Position numbers and translations under genes: made by a program | The notes under the pieces: generated by a model | Database searches by the model: none | Told to the model about the DNA's origin: nothing | The model's input: the letters and a program-made list of their open reading frames with translations, nothing else | In this document: positions 52,683 through 61,748 of the stretch, one piece after another | Layout: each line of letters begins with the position of its first letter | How positions within the stretch are numbered: the stretch's first letter is position 1 | NCBI RefSeq assembly: GCF_018476645.1 | Contig: NZ_JAHCTB010000004.1 | Coordinates: forward strand, 62,001 to 126,000 | DNA: 64,000 nucleotides | Direction of reading: 5' to 3' | Source: Aequorivita echinoideorum | GTDB taxonomy: Bacteria; Bacteroidota; Bacteroidia; Flavobacteriales; Flavobacteriaceae

Positions 52683-53675
52683 ATGAAATTCTCCCTCATC
52701 ATCTGCACCTATATGCGTCCGCAACCGTTGTTGAATCTGCTTCGGTCCGTGGAGAAGCAAACGGTGTATCCAGATGAAGTATTGGTTGTTGATGGCTCCA
52801 CAAATACTGACACCGAAGAAGTTATTCAGAAAAATTCCTTCAAAAATATAAGCTATTTTAAGGTTGGAGAAAGTCAACGCGGACTAACCAAACAGCGTAA
52901 TTTTGGAATACAGCAAGTTGGCGCAGCTATTGAAATTGTGTGTTTTCTGGATGACGATATTGTTTTGACCGAAACCTATTTTGAGGAATTGCTGAAAACA
53001 TACACTCTGTATCCGCAAGCGCTGGGCGTGGGCGGATATATTGTGAACGAAGTGTTGTGGGAGAAAACTGACGAAAAGCCCAAGCATAATGAATTTGCTT
53101 GTGATGGTTGGAAGCGCAAAGACGGCTCCCGCTTTGTGCTTCGGAAGAAACTGGGGCTGGATGCCGATAGGCCACCTGCGTATTTTCCGGATTTTGGCCA
53201 TGGCAGGAGCGTAAGCTTTCTTCCGCCAAGCGGAAAAATATATGGGGTAGAACAATTTATGGGCGGCGTGGCCTCCTATAAAAAAGAAGTTTTTGAAACA
53301 CAGAAATTTTCAGAATATTTTGAGGGATATGGCCTCTATGAGGATGCCGATTTCACGCTTCGGCTTTCCAAAAAAGGACAGCTGTACGTAAATACTGCGG
53401 CACAATTGTACCATTACCACGAAACATCGGGGCGTCCGGATCACTTCAAATATGGAAAAATGGTAGTGCGAAACGGCTGGTATGTATGGCGGGTAAAAAA
53501 TCCAAAACCATCAATTAAAGCTCGTTTTAAATGGAATGCCACCGCATTTCTACTTACGGCCGTTCGGTTGAGCAATGCAATTACTTCTTCAGATAAAAAA
53601 ACTGCTTTTAAGGAAGCGTTAGGCCGTGCCGTAGGTTGGTTTAGTCTGCTTTTCAACAAACCAAAAATCCGTTGA
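52683..53675 (+). CDS. Glycosyltransferase family 2
   Basis: A 330-residue GT-A enzyme. FSLIICTYMRPQPLLNLLRSVEKQTVYPDEVLVVDGSTN is the nucleotide-binding start; EIVCFLDDDIVLTETYFEELLKTY has the DDD metal motif. FMGGVASYKKEVFETQKFSEYFEGYGLYEDADFTLRLSKKGQLYVNTAAQLYHYHETSGRPDHF is the catalytic region (YEDADF). It follows the previous stop by one base. Confidence 0.92.
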   Translation: MKFSLIICTYMRPQPLLNLLRSVEKQTVYPDEVLVVDGSTNTDTEEVIQKNSFKNISYFKVGESQRGLTKQRNFGIQQVGAAIEIVCFLDDDIVLTETYFEELLKTYTLYPQALGVGGYIVNEVLWEKTDEKPKHNEFACDGWKRKDGSRFVLRKKLGLDADRPPAYFPDFGHGRSVSFLPPSGKIYGVEQFMGGVASYKKEVFETQKFSEYFEGYGLYEDADFTLRLSKKGQLYVNTAAQLYHYHETSGRPDHFKYGKMVVRNGWYVWRVKNPKPSIKARFKWNATAFLLTAVRLSNAITSSDKKTAFKEALGRAVGWFSLLFNKPKIR

Positions 53676-54808
53676 GACTTTTAATTGTTACACATACCGT
53701 ACATATTTTATGCGAGGGAAAACTTTTCGCTTATGCCCCCTACGTGAGGGAAATGGATCTTTGGATGAAGCACGCGCAATCAGTTGAAATCGTAGCACCG
53801 ATTTTCGATAAAAATCCTTCAGAAATAATGCAGGCCTATAAAAATCAGCAAATTGATTTTTCTGAAATAGCCGCCATCTCGCTCGTTTCCATTTCAGAAA
53901 TTTTAAGGACTATTGTAAAACTTCCCGCTATTTTCATTTCAATAATTTCCGCTATGAAAAGGGCTGATCATATCCATTTGCGCTGCCCAGGGAATATTGG
54001 TTTAATCGGCTGCCTTGCACAACTTTTTTTTCCGAAGAAAACAAAAACCGCAAAATATGCCGGAAATTGGGATCCAAAGGCTAAACAACCCTTGAGCTAT
54101 AGATTTCAGAAATGGATACTTTCCAATACGTTTTTAACTAAGAATATGCAGGTTTTGGTATACGGCAATTGGCCAAACCAATCCAAAAACGTCAAACCAT
54201 TTTTTACGGCAACCTATCCTAAAAGCGATCCCGATAGCTATCGGGACGAAACTGAAACCAAAGCTGAAAGAAGGTTTAAAACTCCTTTTCAATTTATGTT
54301 TGTGGGAATGCTTTCGGCAGGAAAACAACCACTTTACGCGGTGAAATTGTTGGAAAATCTTCAGAAAAAAGGAATTGATTGCGAGTTGAAAATTTATGGG
54401 GAAGGGCCAGAAAGAGAAATTATTGAACACTATATTTTCGAAAATAATTTGGATAAAAGCATTCTACTGTTTGGAAATCAAAATTCCGAAACTATAAAAC
54501 AGGCCTATCAACAAAGTGATTTTTTACTGTTGCCCTCAAAAAGTGAAGGTTGGCCCAAAGTGGTTGCCGAAGCTATGTATTGGGGCGTTGTACCAATTGC
54601 CACGGCCATTTCCTGTGTGCCGTGGATGCTGGATAATGGGGAGCGGGGAATTCTTTTGGAAGCTAATTTTGAAAACGATTTGGGTAATATAAAATCTGTA
54701 TTAGAAAATAAAAACGAAATGGATCGTCTTTCAGCAAACGGAAAAAGTTGGTCCCGAAAATATACGCTGGAATATTTTGATGCGGAAATCCAAAAACTTT
54801 TGAAATGA
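53672..54808 (+). CDS. Glycosyltransferase family 4 with an internal palindrome
   Basis: A 378-residue GT-B enzyme with TTG start overlapping the previous TGA. ADHIHLRCPGNIGLIGCLAQL, FQFMFVGMLSAGKQPLYAVKLLENL, LKIYGEGPEREIIEHYI and FLLLPSKSEGWPKVVAEAMYWGVVPIATAISCVPWML show the family. The codons for PDSYRD, between the two domains, are a perfect 18-bp palindrome (54229-54246) that looks like an inserted repetitive element in frame. Confidence 0.9.
   Translation: MRLLIVTHTVHILCEGKLFAYAPYVREMDLWMKHAQSVEIVAPIFDKNPSEIMQAYKNQQIDFSEIAAISLVSISEILRTIVKLPAIFISIISAMKRADHIHLRCPGNIGLIGCLAQLFFPKKTKTAKYAGNWDPKAKQPLSYRFQKWILSNTFLTKNMQVLVYGNWPNQSKNVKPFFTATYPKSDPDSYRDETETKAERRFKTPFQFMFVGMLSAGKQPLYAVKLLENLQKKGIDCELKIYGEGPEREIIEHYIFENNLDKSILLFGNQNSETIKQAYQQSDFLLLPSKSEGWPKVVAEAMYWGVVPIATAISCVPWMLDNGERGILLEANFENDLGNIKSVLENKNEMDRLSANGKSWSRKYTLEYFDAEIQKLLK
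54229..54246. repeat. Perfect 18-bp palindrome inside a GT4 gene
   Basis: TCCCGATAGCTATCGGGA is its own reverse complement and sits inside the GT4 reading frame. Short CCCGAT...ATCGGG palindromes are common intergenic elements in Bacteroidota, and the B units at 42-45 kb carry a comparable TCCCGAA/TTCGGGA hairpin. Confidence 0.8.
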
Positions 54809-55854
54809 AAATTCTCCAACTTATAGATTCCTTGGAAGGTGGCGGTGCGGAGCGTATGGCAGTGAACCTTGCCAATGCGCTGGCAAAGGCAGGACAGCAC
54901 AGTTATTTATGTGCCACGCGAGGCGAAGGAATTCTAAAAAGTGGGATTAACACAGAGGTTGGTTACCTGTTTTTGAATAAAAAGAATGCCTTGGATTTTT
55001 ATGCACTCTCCAGATTGCGGAAATTGGTAAAGCAGCACAAAATTGAAATAGTCCACGCCCACGGAACGTCTTTCTTTTTCGCTACCTTATTAAAAATATG
55101 TTATCCAAAAATTAGATTGGTTTGGCACGATCATAATGGCAATCGCGTTAATCAACAATTAAAAAACAATAAATCACTATTTGTTTGTTCCTATTTTTTC
55201 AATCAAATATTGGCAGTAAACCAAGAATTGGAAAACTGGTCAGCAAAACACTTATTTTGTAAAAGTGTAAAGTATGTTCCAAATTTCGTTTCAACGGAAA
55301 TTTCAGATATTTCCATAAAGGAAAAGGTTATTCTTTGTTTGGCAAATCTCAGAAATCCCAAAAACCATCTTAATTTGCTGAAGGCATTTAAAATTGTAAA
55401 TTCAGCTTATAAAGATTGGCAATTGCATTTGGTAGGAAGGGATTATAATGATTTATATTCCAGAGAGATAAAGGAATTTATTTCAGATAATAATTTAAAT
55501 AAAACTGTTAAAATTTTTGGATCAAGCAATACGGTAAACAATCATTTAAAAATTGCTTCCATAGGTGTATTGGCCTCTGAAAGTGAAGGCTTGCCAATGT
55601 CCCTTCTTGAATACGGAATAGGGAAGTTAGCAGTTGTGGCCACAAATGTGGGGCAATGCGCAACGGTAATTCAGGAATACGGCAAAGTGGTTCCCAGCAA
55701 CAACCCCGAGGCCTTGGCTTCGGCTTTGCTTGACTATATTGAAAATGAAAAACTTCGAAATAAACACGCAAGGCAATATCACGAACATATTTTGAAAATT
55801 TATTCTGAAAAAGCTATCGTTCCGAAGCTATTGGAAATCTATCAAAACCTATAA
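54805..55854 (+). CDS. Glycosyltransferase family 4
   Basis: A 349-residue GT-B enzyme with an ATGA overlap. KILQLIDSLEGGGAERMAVNLANALAKAGQHSYLCATRGEG is the GGGAER-type start typical of WabH/TuaC-like transferases. VHAHGTSFFFATLL, VILCLANLRNPKNHLNLLKAF, LHLVGRDYNDLYSREIKEF and IGVLASESEGLPMSLLEYGIGKLAVVATNVGQC complete the two domains. Sugar specificity cannot be told. Confidence 0.93.
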   Translation: MKILQLIDSLEGGGAERMAVNLANALAKAGQHSYLCATRGEGILKSGINTEVGYLFLNKKNALDFYALSRLRKLVKQHKIEIVHAHGTSFFFATLLKICYPKIRLVWHDHNGNRVNQQLKNNKSLFVCSYFFNQILAVNQELENWSAKHLFCKSVKYVPNFVSTEISDISIKEKVILCLANLRNPKNHLNLLKAFKIVNSAYKDWQLHLVGRDYNDLYSREIKEFISDNNLNKTVKIFGSSNTVNNHLKIASIGVLASESEGLPMSLLEYGIGKLAVVATNVGQCATVIQEYGKVVPSNNPEALASALLDYIENEKLRNKHARQYHEHILKIYSEKAIVPKLLEIYQNL

Positions 55855-55859
55855 AAAGC

Positions 55860-57203
55860 TTGAACCCGAAAAAGGTAACATATCTCCAACTCATATTGCT
55901 GCACGCCGCAATGGGACTGCTTGTTTATCTGTTTCAAGGGATTTCCAAATATTTGCTTCTGCTTATTATCGGTTATTTTCTGTACAGAATTCTCAGCAAT
56001 AATAATAGGAAAGATGAGGTTTTGCTGGCGGCGGGTTATATCACCGGATATGAGGTTTTCTCACGGATGACGGGTGGCACATTTTCCTATGAATTCGCAA
56101 AATATGCTGTCGTGGGATTTTTGGTGCTGGGAATGTTCTACCGCGGATTTACACGTTCTTCCTGGCCCTATTTGTTCTATCTCGTTTTCTTGATGCCGGG
56201 AATTTTCTTTTCCGCCGTCAATCTGGAATACGACACCAATGTGGGCAATGCGATTGGCTTCAACTTAAGCGGGCCCATTTGTTTGGGGATTTCAGCATTG
56301 TATTGTTACAATCGCAAAATGCCAGCAGCGAGATTGCAACAAATACTTTTGGCGGTACTGCTTCCGTTGATAACCACCACGGTATATTTATACTTCTACA
56401 CGCCTAGCATCCGCGATACGCTGCAGGGAACGGCATCAAACTTTGAAGCCTCTGGAGGATACGGTCCCAATCAGGTTGCGACCGTACTGGGATTGGGAAT
56501 GTTTATCTTATTCAGCAGGCTTTTGCTTATAAAAAACAGATTCATCAACTTAGTGGATTTGGTGCTTTTGGCATTTATTTCCTATCGCGGAATTGTAACT
56601 TTCTCGCGCGGCGGAATTTTAACGGCAATAGTTTGTGCCATCTTATTCTTGGGGATATATTACTTGAAAAGCGGCACAAAGGAAAGAAAAGTACTAGTGC
56701 CAAAAATGGGGTTGATTGCAGGATTTTCAGTGTTGATATGGCTCGTTACTTCCATTGCCACTATGGGATTGATCGACAAAAGATATTCAAACGAGGATGC
56801 CGCCGGAAATATAAAAGACGACATAAGTACGGGTAGGGTAGAGCTGATAGAAACTGAAATAAATGCATTTTACGATAACCCAATAACTGGTCTTGGAGTG
56901 GGAAAAATGAAGGAATACAGGGAAGAAACCACCGGCGAGGTTTCTGCCACGCACAATGAAATAAGCCGGATGCTTTCCGAGCACGGTCTTTTCGGGATTT
57001 TTTCATTGCTTATTTTATTTTTTGCGCCCTTGCTTTTGCGCCTTAAAAATAGAAGCAACCTTTATCTGTTTTCGTTTTTGGCGTTTTGGTTTTTGACCAT
57101 AAATCACTCGTCCATGCGAATCGCAGCGCCAGCCTTTATCTATGGTCTTGGTCTAATTTCAATAGTAAATGCAAAAAGGAAGCATACTTTACATAGGAAA
57201 TAA
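55860..57203 (+). CDS. O-antigen polymerase/ligase family membrane protein
   Basis: A 447-residue polytopic membrane protein with about ten to twelve hydrophobic helices and TTG start. YGPNQVATVLGLGMFILFSRL, YRGIVTFSRGGILTAIVCAILFL and the periplasmic loop NPITGLGVGKMKEYREETTGEVSATHNEISRMLSEHGLFGIFSLLILFF match the Wzy_C/O-antigen-ligase superfamily (SRGG and the H-N-E region). It may polymerise repeat units or ligate the glycan to lipid A. Beside an ABC exporter, a WaaL-type ligase is as likely as a Wzy polymerase. No Wzx flippase is visible. Confidence 0.85.
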   Translation: MNPKKVTYLQLILLHAAMGLLVYLFQGISKYLLLLIIGYFLYRILSNNNRKDEVLLAAGYITGYEVFSRMTGGTFSYEFAKYAVVGFLVLGMFYRGFTRSSWPYLFYLVFLMPGIFFSAVNLEYDTNVGNAIGFNLSGPICLGISALYCYNRKMPAARLQQILLAVLLPLITTTVYLYFYTPSIRDTLQGTASNFEASGGYGPNQVATVLGLGMFILFSRLLLIKNRFINLVDLVLLAFISYRGIVTFSRGGILTAIVCAILFLGIYYLKSGTKERKVLVPKMGLIAGFSVLIWLVTSIATMGLIDKRYSNEDAAGNIKDDISTGRVELIETEINAFYDNPITGLGVGKMKEYREETTGEVSATHNEISRMLSEHGLFGIFSLLILFFAPLLLRLKNRSNLYLFSFLAFWFLTINHSSMRIAAPAFIYGLGLISIVNAKRKHTLHRK

Positions 57204-58191
57204 ACATTCCAAAAAGGGCAATACGGTTACTTCCGTGGAAACTTTGGGCGCTTTCCTTGAAGCTGAAGGTTTTCAGGTTTTTTCGGCTTCTTCCTACAGA
57301 AATAAATTCTTGCGGCTATTCGATATGGTTTTGAAAACTATTACATTTAGAAATAAAGTAAACGTTGTCTTAATCGATACCTATAGCACGCAGAATTTCT
57401 ATTACGCCGTAATTGTGGCATTTTTTTGCCGATTTTTCAAGTTGCCCTATATTCCCATTTTGCGCGGTGGAAATCTGCCCAACCGACTTAAAAATAATCC
57501 GCGTTTATGTGCGGGTCTTTTCGGAAAAGCGAACGTAAATGTGGTGCCGTCGCAATATTTAAAAGAAGCTTTTGAAGCCCAAGGGTATACCAATCTTGAA
57601 TTTATTCCAAATACTATTGAATTAAAAAACTATCCCTTTAAATTTCGTGAAACATTGAAGTCAAGATTATTATGGGTACGCTCCTTTGCTGAAATTTACA
57701 ATCCCATACTTGCGCTTCAAATTTTGGAAAAAATGAAACCTGAATTTCCAAATACCACGCTTTGTATGGTGGGGCCGGACAAAGATGGTTCGCTTGCGCG
57801 CTGTAAAAAATTGGCAGAGCAGTTAAATCTCTCTGTCGAATTTAAGGGGAAATTGGAAAAAAGCGAATGGATTGCCCTTTCTGAAAACTTCGACATTTTT
57901 ATAAATACGACCAACTTCGACAATATGCCCGTAAGCGTAATGGAAGGAATGGCGCTGGGATTGCCTATAATTTCAACAAATGTGGGCGGGATGCCACATC
58001 TTATCAAGAATGGGGAAGAAGGGCTTTTGGTACTGCCGGATGATGCGGATTTATTTATTGCGGCGATAAAAGATTTGCTCAGCAATCCACTAAAAGCTGA
58101 AAATCTAGCACTTAAAGCCAGAGAAAAAGTAGAGGATTATGATTGGCAGCGTGTAAAAGGAAAGTGGGTGAGCCTTTTACAAAACGTTTAA
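57169..58191 (+). CDS. Glycosyltransferase family 4
   Basis: A 340-residue GT-B enzyme overlapping the membrane-protein gene by 35 bases. GSILYIGNKHSKKGNTVTSVETLGAFLEAEGFQVFSAS is the start. LPYIPILRGGNLPNRLKNNPRLCAGLF, FIPNTIELKNYPFKF, LLWVRSFAEIYNPILALQILEKM, LCMVGPDKDGSLARCKKLAEQL and FDIFINTTNFDNMPVSVMEGMALGLPIISTNVGGMPHLI follow; the E-x7-E motif is intact. Confidence 0.92.
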   Translation: MQKGSILYIGNKHSKKGNTVTSVETLGAFLEAEGFQVFSASSYRNKFLRLFDMVLKTITFRNKVNVVLIDTYSTQNFYYAVIVAFFCRFFKLPYIPILRGGNLPNRLKNNPRLCAGLFGKANVNVVPSQYLKEAFEAQGYTNLEFIPNTIELKNYPFKFRETLKSRLLWVRSFAEIYNPILALQILEKMKPEFPNTTLCMVGPDKDGSLARCKKLAEQLNLSVEFKGKLEKSEWIALSENFDIFINTTNFDNMPVSVMEGMALGLPIISTNVGGMPHLIKNGEEGLLVLPDDADLFIAAIKDLLSNPLKAENLALKAREKVEDYDWQRVKGKWVSLLQNV

Positions 58192-58229
58192 TTTCTCTAT
58201 TTTTATAACCCCAAACCATAACTCCCCCA

Positions 58230-59624
58230 ATGGCCGCGAAATCCAGTATCCATTTTGATATTTCTGAGCGCAAGGTACTTCTTCGAATTCTGGATATTGT
58301 CTGTGTTCTTGGTCTTTTATATTTGGTGGGGCAAGCGTTTAATTTTGATTACTTCAAAATAAATTCCGAGCACTGGATGTGGTCCATCGTGCTGGCTACC
58401 TATCTTACCGTCTTTGCCACCATATTTGAGCTTTATAATCTTCAAAAGGCAAGTAGGTTTGAATCTGTGGTTAAAAATGTGATTTTAACTTCTTCGCTTA
58501 CTGTTTTAATATATTTGCTAACACCTTTTTACACGCCAACGCTTCCTACAAATAGGCTTCAGATAGTATATTTTTTCATCTCTATGAATGTGGCATTATT
58601 GGCTTGGCGCTATGCCTATATCACATTAATTTCCACACCACGTTTTTTCAAGAGGGTGTTGCTTGTGGCAGATTCGGCGGATATTGAAAGTATTATTGCG
58701 TCCCTTCAAAAATCGGATCCCAATTACCGCGTCGTAGGCTACTTCAACACCAATATTTCTGAAGAAATAACCATCAACAGCCTTGAAATAGATGCGTACA
58801 GCATAAAGGATATTGGGTTGATTACCGAAGAACTTTCCATTTCTGAAATTGTAGTGGGCACACCACTTTCCGAAGGAATGACAGTAGAACTGAACAATCA
58901 GCTAATTTATCTATTGGAAAAAGGAATTCCCATCCGGGAATATACACAGGTTTATGAAGAATTGACCTATAGGATACCTGTACAGCACGTGGAGAAGGAT
59001 TTTTACAAATATTTCCCTTTTAGCCGAAGCAACCAAAATAAGCTTTATCTCTTCTTCAACAGAATTTTTGATGTGCTGATTTCCCTTTTTGGGCTTTCCA
59101 TTGGAATCATTCTTTCGCCCCTTATTTTAATAGGAAATCTTTACGGCAACCGCGGCCCTATTTTTTATAGCCAAAAGCGTGTTGGCAAAAACGGACATAT
59201 CTTTAATATTTACAAGCTTCGGAGTATGATAAGAAACGCAGAGGCAGACGGCGCCCGTTTCGCTGAAGTGCACGATGTCCGGGTGACCAAATTTGGAAAA
59301 TTCTTGCGAAAATCCCGACTAGATGAAATACCCCAATTTGTAAATGTGATTAAAGGAGAGATGAGCCTGATAGGCCCACGGCCGGAACGTCCAATTTTTG
59401 TGGAGAGTCTTTCAAAAGAAATACCATTCTATGAGGTGCGCCATTTGGTAAAACCCGGTGTAACGGGCTGGGCTCAAGTGAATGCCAGGTACGGTTCGTC
59501 CCAAGAGGATTCATTGGAAAAACTGCAATATGACCTCTATTACATAAAACACCGAAGTTTATTTTTGGACATCACTATAATAATCAAAACGCTGAGTACA
59601 ATTGTTTTTTACAGAGGGCAATAA
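58230..59624 (+). CDS. Polyprenyl-phosphate sugar-1-phosphate transferase (WcaJ/PssY type)
   Basis: A 464-residue initiating transferase that loads the first sugar phosphate onto undecaprenyl phosphate. Four N-terminal membrane helices (~15-130) and a CoA-binding-like domain (RVLLVADSADIESIIASLQKSDPNYRVVGYF) precede one more helix (LYLFFNRIFDVLISLFGLSIGIIL). The catalytic domain has QKRVGKNGHIFNIYKLRSMIRNAEADGARFAE, KFLRKSRLDEIPQFVNVIKGEMSLIGPRPERPIFVE and KPGVTGWAQVNARYG. It is the last gene of the locus. Confidence 0.94.
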   Translation: MAAKSSIHFDISERKVLLRILDIVCVLGLLYLVGQAFNFDYFKINSEHWMWSIVLATYLTVFATIFELYNLQKASRFESVVKNVILTSSLTVLIYLLTPFYTPTLPTNRLQIVYFFISMNVALLAWRYAYITLISTPRFFKRVLLVADSADIESIIASLQKSDPNYRVVGYFNTNISEEITINSLEIDAYSIKDIGLITEELSISEIVVGTPLSEGMTVELNNQLIYLLEKGIPIREYTQVYEELTYRIPVQHVEKDFYKYFPFSRSNQNKLYLFFNRIFDVLISLFGLSIGIILSPLILIGNLYGNRGPIFYSQKRVGKNGHIFNIYKLRSMIRNAEADGARFAEVHDVRVTKFGKFLRKSRLDEIPQFVNVIKGEMSLIGPRPERPIFVESLSKEIPFYEVRHLVKPGVTGWAQVNARYGSSQEDSLEKLQYDLYYIKHRSLFLDITIIIKTLSTIVFYRGQ

Positions 59625-59742
59625 AAATTTTAAAATACGGTTTAAAAAACGTATATTATCCTTATTATTAACACTCAATAAATTCGTACCCACAATATTT
59701 TTATATATCTTGGGGCGTTTTAAAAAATTCAAATTAATTTAA

Positions 59743-61620
59743 ATGAAAAAAAATTCCCTATTATTTATTTGTTCCCTCTTGTTCTCCGCTACTGCAGTTG
59801 TTGCTCAAACAGAAGCTCAAAGGGCTCAAATAACTCGTAATTACGATCTTCAGAAGTTAAGACAATTAGAGCAACAATATTCCGATGAATTCCACGCTGA
59901 AAAAGCCGAAGCTTTACGCCTCGCAGCTATTAATGGATGGGAAGAAATAATTGAACTTCCAGAAGGCGGAATAGCTGTCTTGGTGGGAGTATTTCCTGAT
60001 GGTACTCCCAAATATTATCAAACGCACAATAGAGAGGCTGGAATTACCACACGTACTGATAGGGTTCAGACAGGAGGAGCTGCAGGTTTAGATTTAAACG
60101 GAGAAGGTATGACACTTGGAGTGTGGGATGGGGGTATTGTACGTTCTACACATAATCTTTTCAGTGGGCGCGTAGTGCAAATAGATAATCCTAATGATTT
60201 AAGTGATCATGCCACACACGTATCTGGAACTATGATTGGTACTGGCGATGTAATAAATGGTTTGGCTAAAGGTATGGCACCTGCTGCCAATTTGAGAGCT
60301 TTTGATTTCAGCAATGATACTGCTGAAATGTTTGGGGAAGCTGCAGATGGATTATTGGTTTCAAACCATTCTTATGGTTTAAGAATTGAAACTTTGGCAC
60401 TTTGGCAAATAGGTTATTACGATTCAAATTCAAGAAGTATTGATCTGGTAACTTATAATTCACCATATTATCTACCGGTAGTTTCTGCAGGTAATGACCG
60501 CCAATCGGGTCAAAACCCAGTAGATGGGGGGTATGATTATCTTACAGATAAGGGAGTTGCCAAAAATGTTATAGTATGTGCGGCATCTTTTGAAGTGCTT
60601 AATTATACAGGTCCATCTAGTGTAGTTATGTCATCATTTAGTAGTTGGGGACCAACGGATGATGGTCGTATAAAACCAGATCTTACTGGTAAAGGTGTTA
60701 ATACTTATTCTTCTACAGCCGTTTCAGATAATTCATTTGCAAACTTAAGTGGTACTTCGATGTCAACACCAAATATTTCTGGGAGTCTTATTTTATTACA
60801 ACAGCATTATAATAATCTTAACCAAACCTTCATGTTAAATTCTACTCTCAGAGGTTTAGCTCTACATACAGCTGATGAGGCAGGGACTTCTCCAGGGCCA
60901 GATTATCGATTTGGTTGGGGACTTATGAATACTGAAAAAGCTGCTGAGGTAATTACAAATAATGGAGATACTTCCTTAATTATTGAAGAGGAATTGGAAC
61001 AGGATGAGGTATATACAATGACCATCACAGCTGACGGTATTAACACTTTGATGGTTTCTATAACATGGACCGATTTAGCTGGGGTAAGTCCAGAACCTGG
61101 AATAATTGATGAGGATACTCCCATGCTCGTAAATGATCTTGATTTGAGGATATCAGTCGATGGGGGAGAAACATTCTTTCCTTGGATATTAGATGGTACT
61201 AACCCATCTGCACCTGCCACTACAGGAGATAACTTTTTAGACAATATTGAAAAAATTGAAATTCCCGAAGCCAGTGGCGAATATATTGTAACTGTAGGCC
61301 ATAAAGGTTCTTTGACCACAGGTGCACAAACATTTTCAATGATTGTGACAGGTATTTCAGATTTTACTTTAGGAACCAATAAAAATACTATTGAAGGGCT
61401 TGCACTATATCCAAACCCAACTAGTTCAGTTTTAAATGTTGAGGCAAGAACTGTAATTGATTCAGTAGAAATTACAAATGTTTTAGGCCAAACGCTTATG
61501 GTAAATGCCGGTGGCTCAAACAAAGTCCAGTTAAATACATCTGGATTGAGTGCCGGAAATTATTTTGCTAGAATAACTTCGCAAAATAATGTAACAGTAA
61601 AACAATTCGTTAAGAATTAA
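59743..61620 (+). CDS. Secreted subtilisin-like serine protease with T9SS sorting domain
   Basis: A 625-residue S8 peptidase with signal peptide (SLLFICSLLFSATAVVAQ). The catalytic triad is D129 (GVWDGGIV), H156 (HATHVSGTM) and S339 (GTSMSTPNISG), with oxyanion Asn251 (VSAGND). A beta-rich domain follows at ~410-540. The last ~75 residues (LALYPNPTSSVLNVEA ... GLSAGNYFARITSQNNVTVKQFVKN) are a type A C-terminal sorting signal for type IX secretion, so it is delivered to the surface or medium. TATCTTGG at 59706 may be its -7 box. Confidence 0.93.
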   Translation: MKKNSLLFICSLLFSATAVVAQTEAQRAQITRNYDLQKLRQLEQQYSDEFHAEKAEALRLAAINGWEEIIELPEGGIAVLVGVFPDGTPKYYQTHNREAGITTRTDRVQTGGAAGLDLNGEGMTLGVWDGGIVRSTHNLFSGRVVQIDNPNDLSDHATHVSGTMIGTGDVINGLAKGMAPAANLRAFDFSNDTAEMFGEAADGLLVSNHSYGLRIETLALWQIGYYDSNSRSIDLVTYNSPYYLPVVSAGNDRQSGQNPVDGGYDYLTDKGVAKNVIVCAASFEVLNYTGPSSVVMSSFSSWGPTDDGRIKPDLTGKGVNTYSSTAVSDNSFANLSGTSMSTPNISGSLILLQQHYNNLNQTFMLNSTLRGLALHTADEAGTSPGPDYRFGWGLMNTEKAAEVITNNGDTSLIIEEELEQDEVYTMTITADGINTLMVSITWTDLAGVSPEPGIIDEDTPMLVNDLDLRISVDGGETFFPWILDGTNPSAPATTGDNFLDNIEKIEIPEASGEYIVTVGHKGSLTTGAQTFSMIVTGISDFTLGTNKNTIEGLALYPNPTSSVLNVEARTVIDSVEITNVLGQTLMVNAGGSNKVQLNTSGLSAGNYFARITSQNNVTVKQFVKN

Positions 61621-61638
61621 AAAAAATTAATTACAATA

Positions 61639-61672
61639 AAAAAAGCCGATAATTCATATTATCGGCTTTTTT
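61639..61672. terminator. Terminator between the protease and the PLP enzyme
   Basis: GCCGATAAT (61645-61653) and ATTATCGGC (61658-61666) pair with a TCAT loop, flanked by A and T runs on the two sides. It can stop transcription from either convergent gene. Confidence 0.88.
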
Positions 61673-61748
61673 ATTAATATAATTATTTCAATATAACTCT
61701 CAGGGGAAAAAAATATTTAAGGAATGTAATTTTAGGAAAATATATTAA

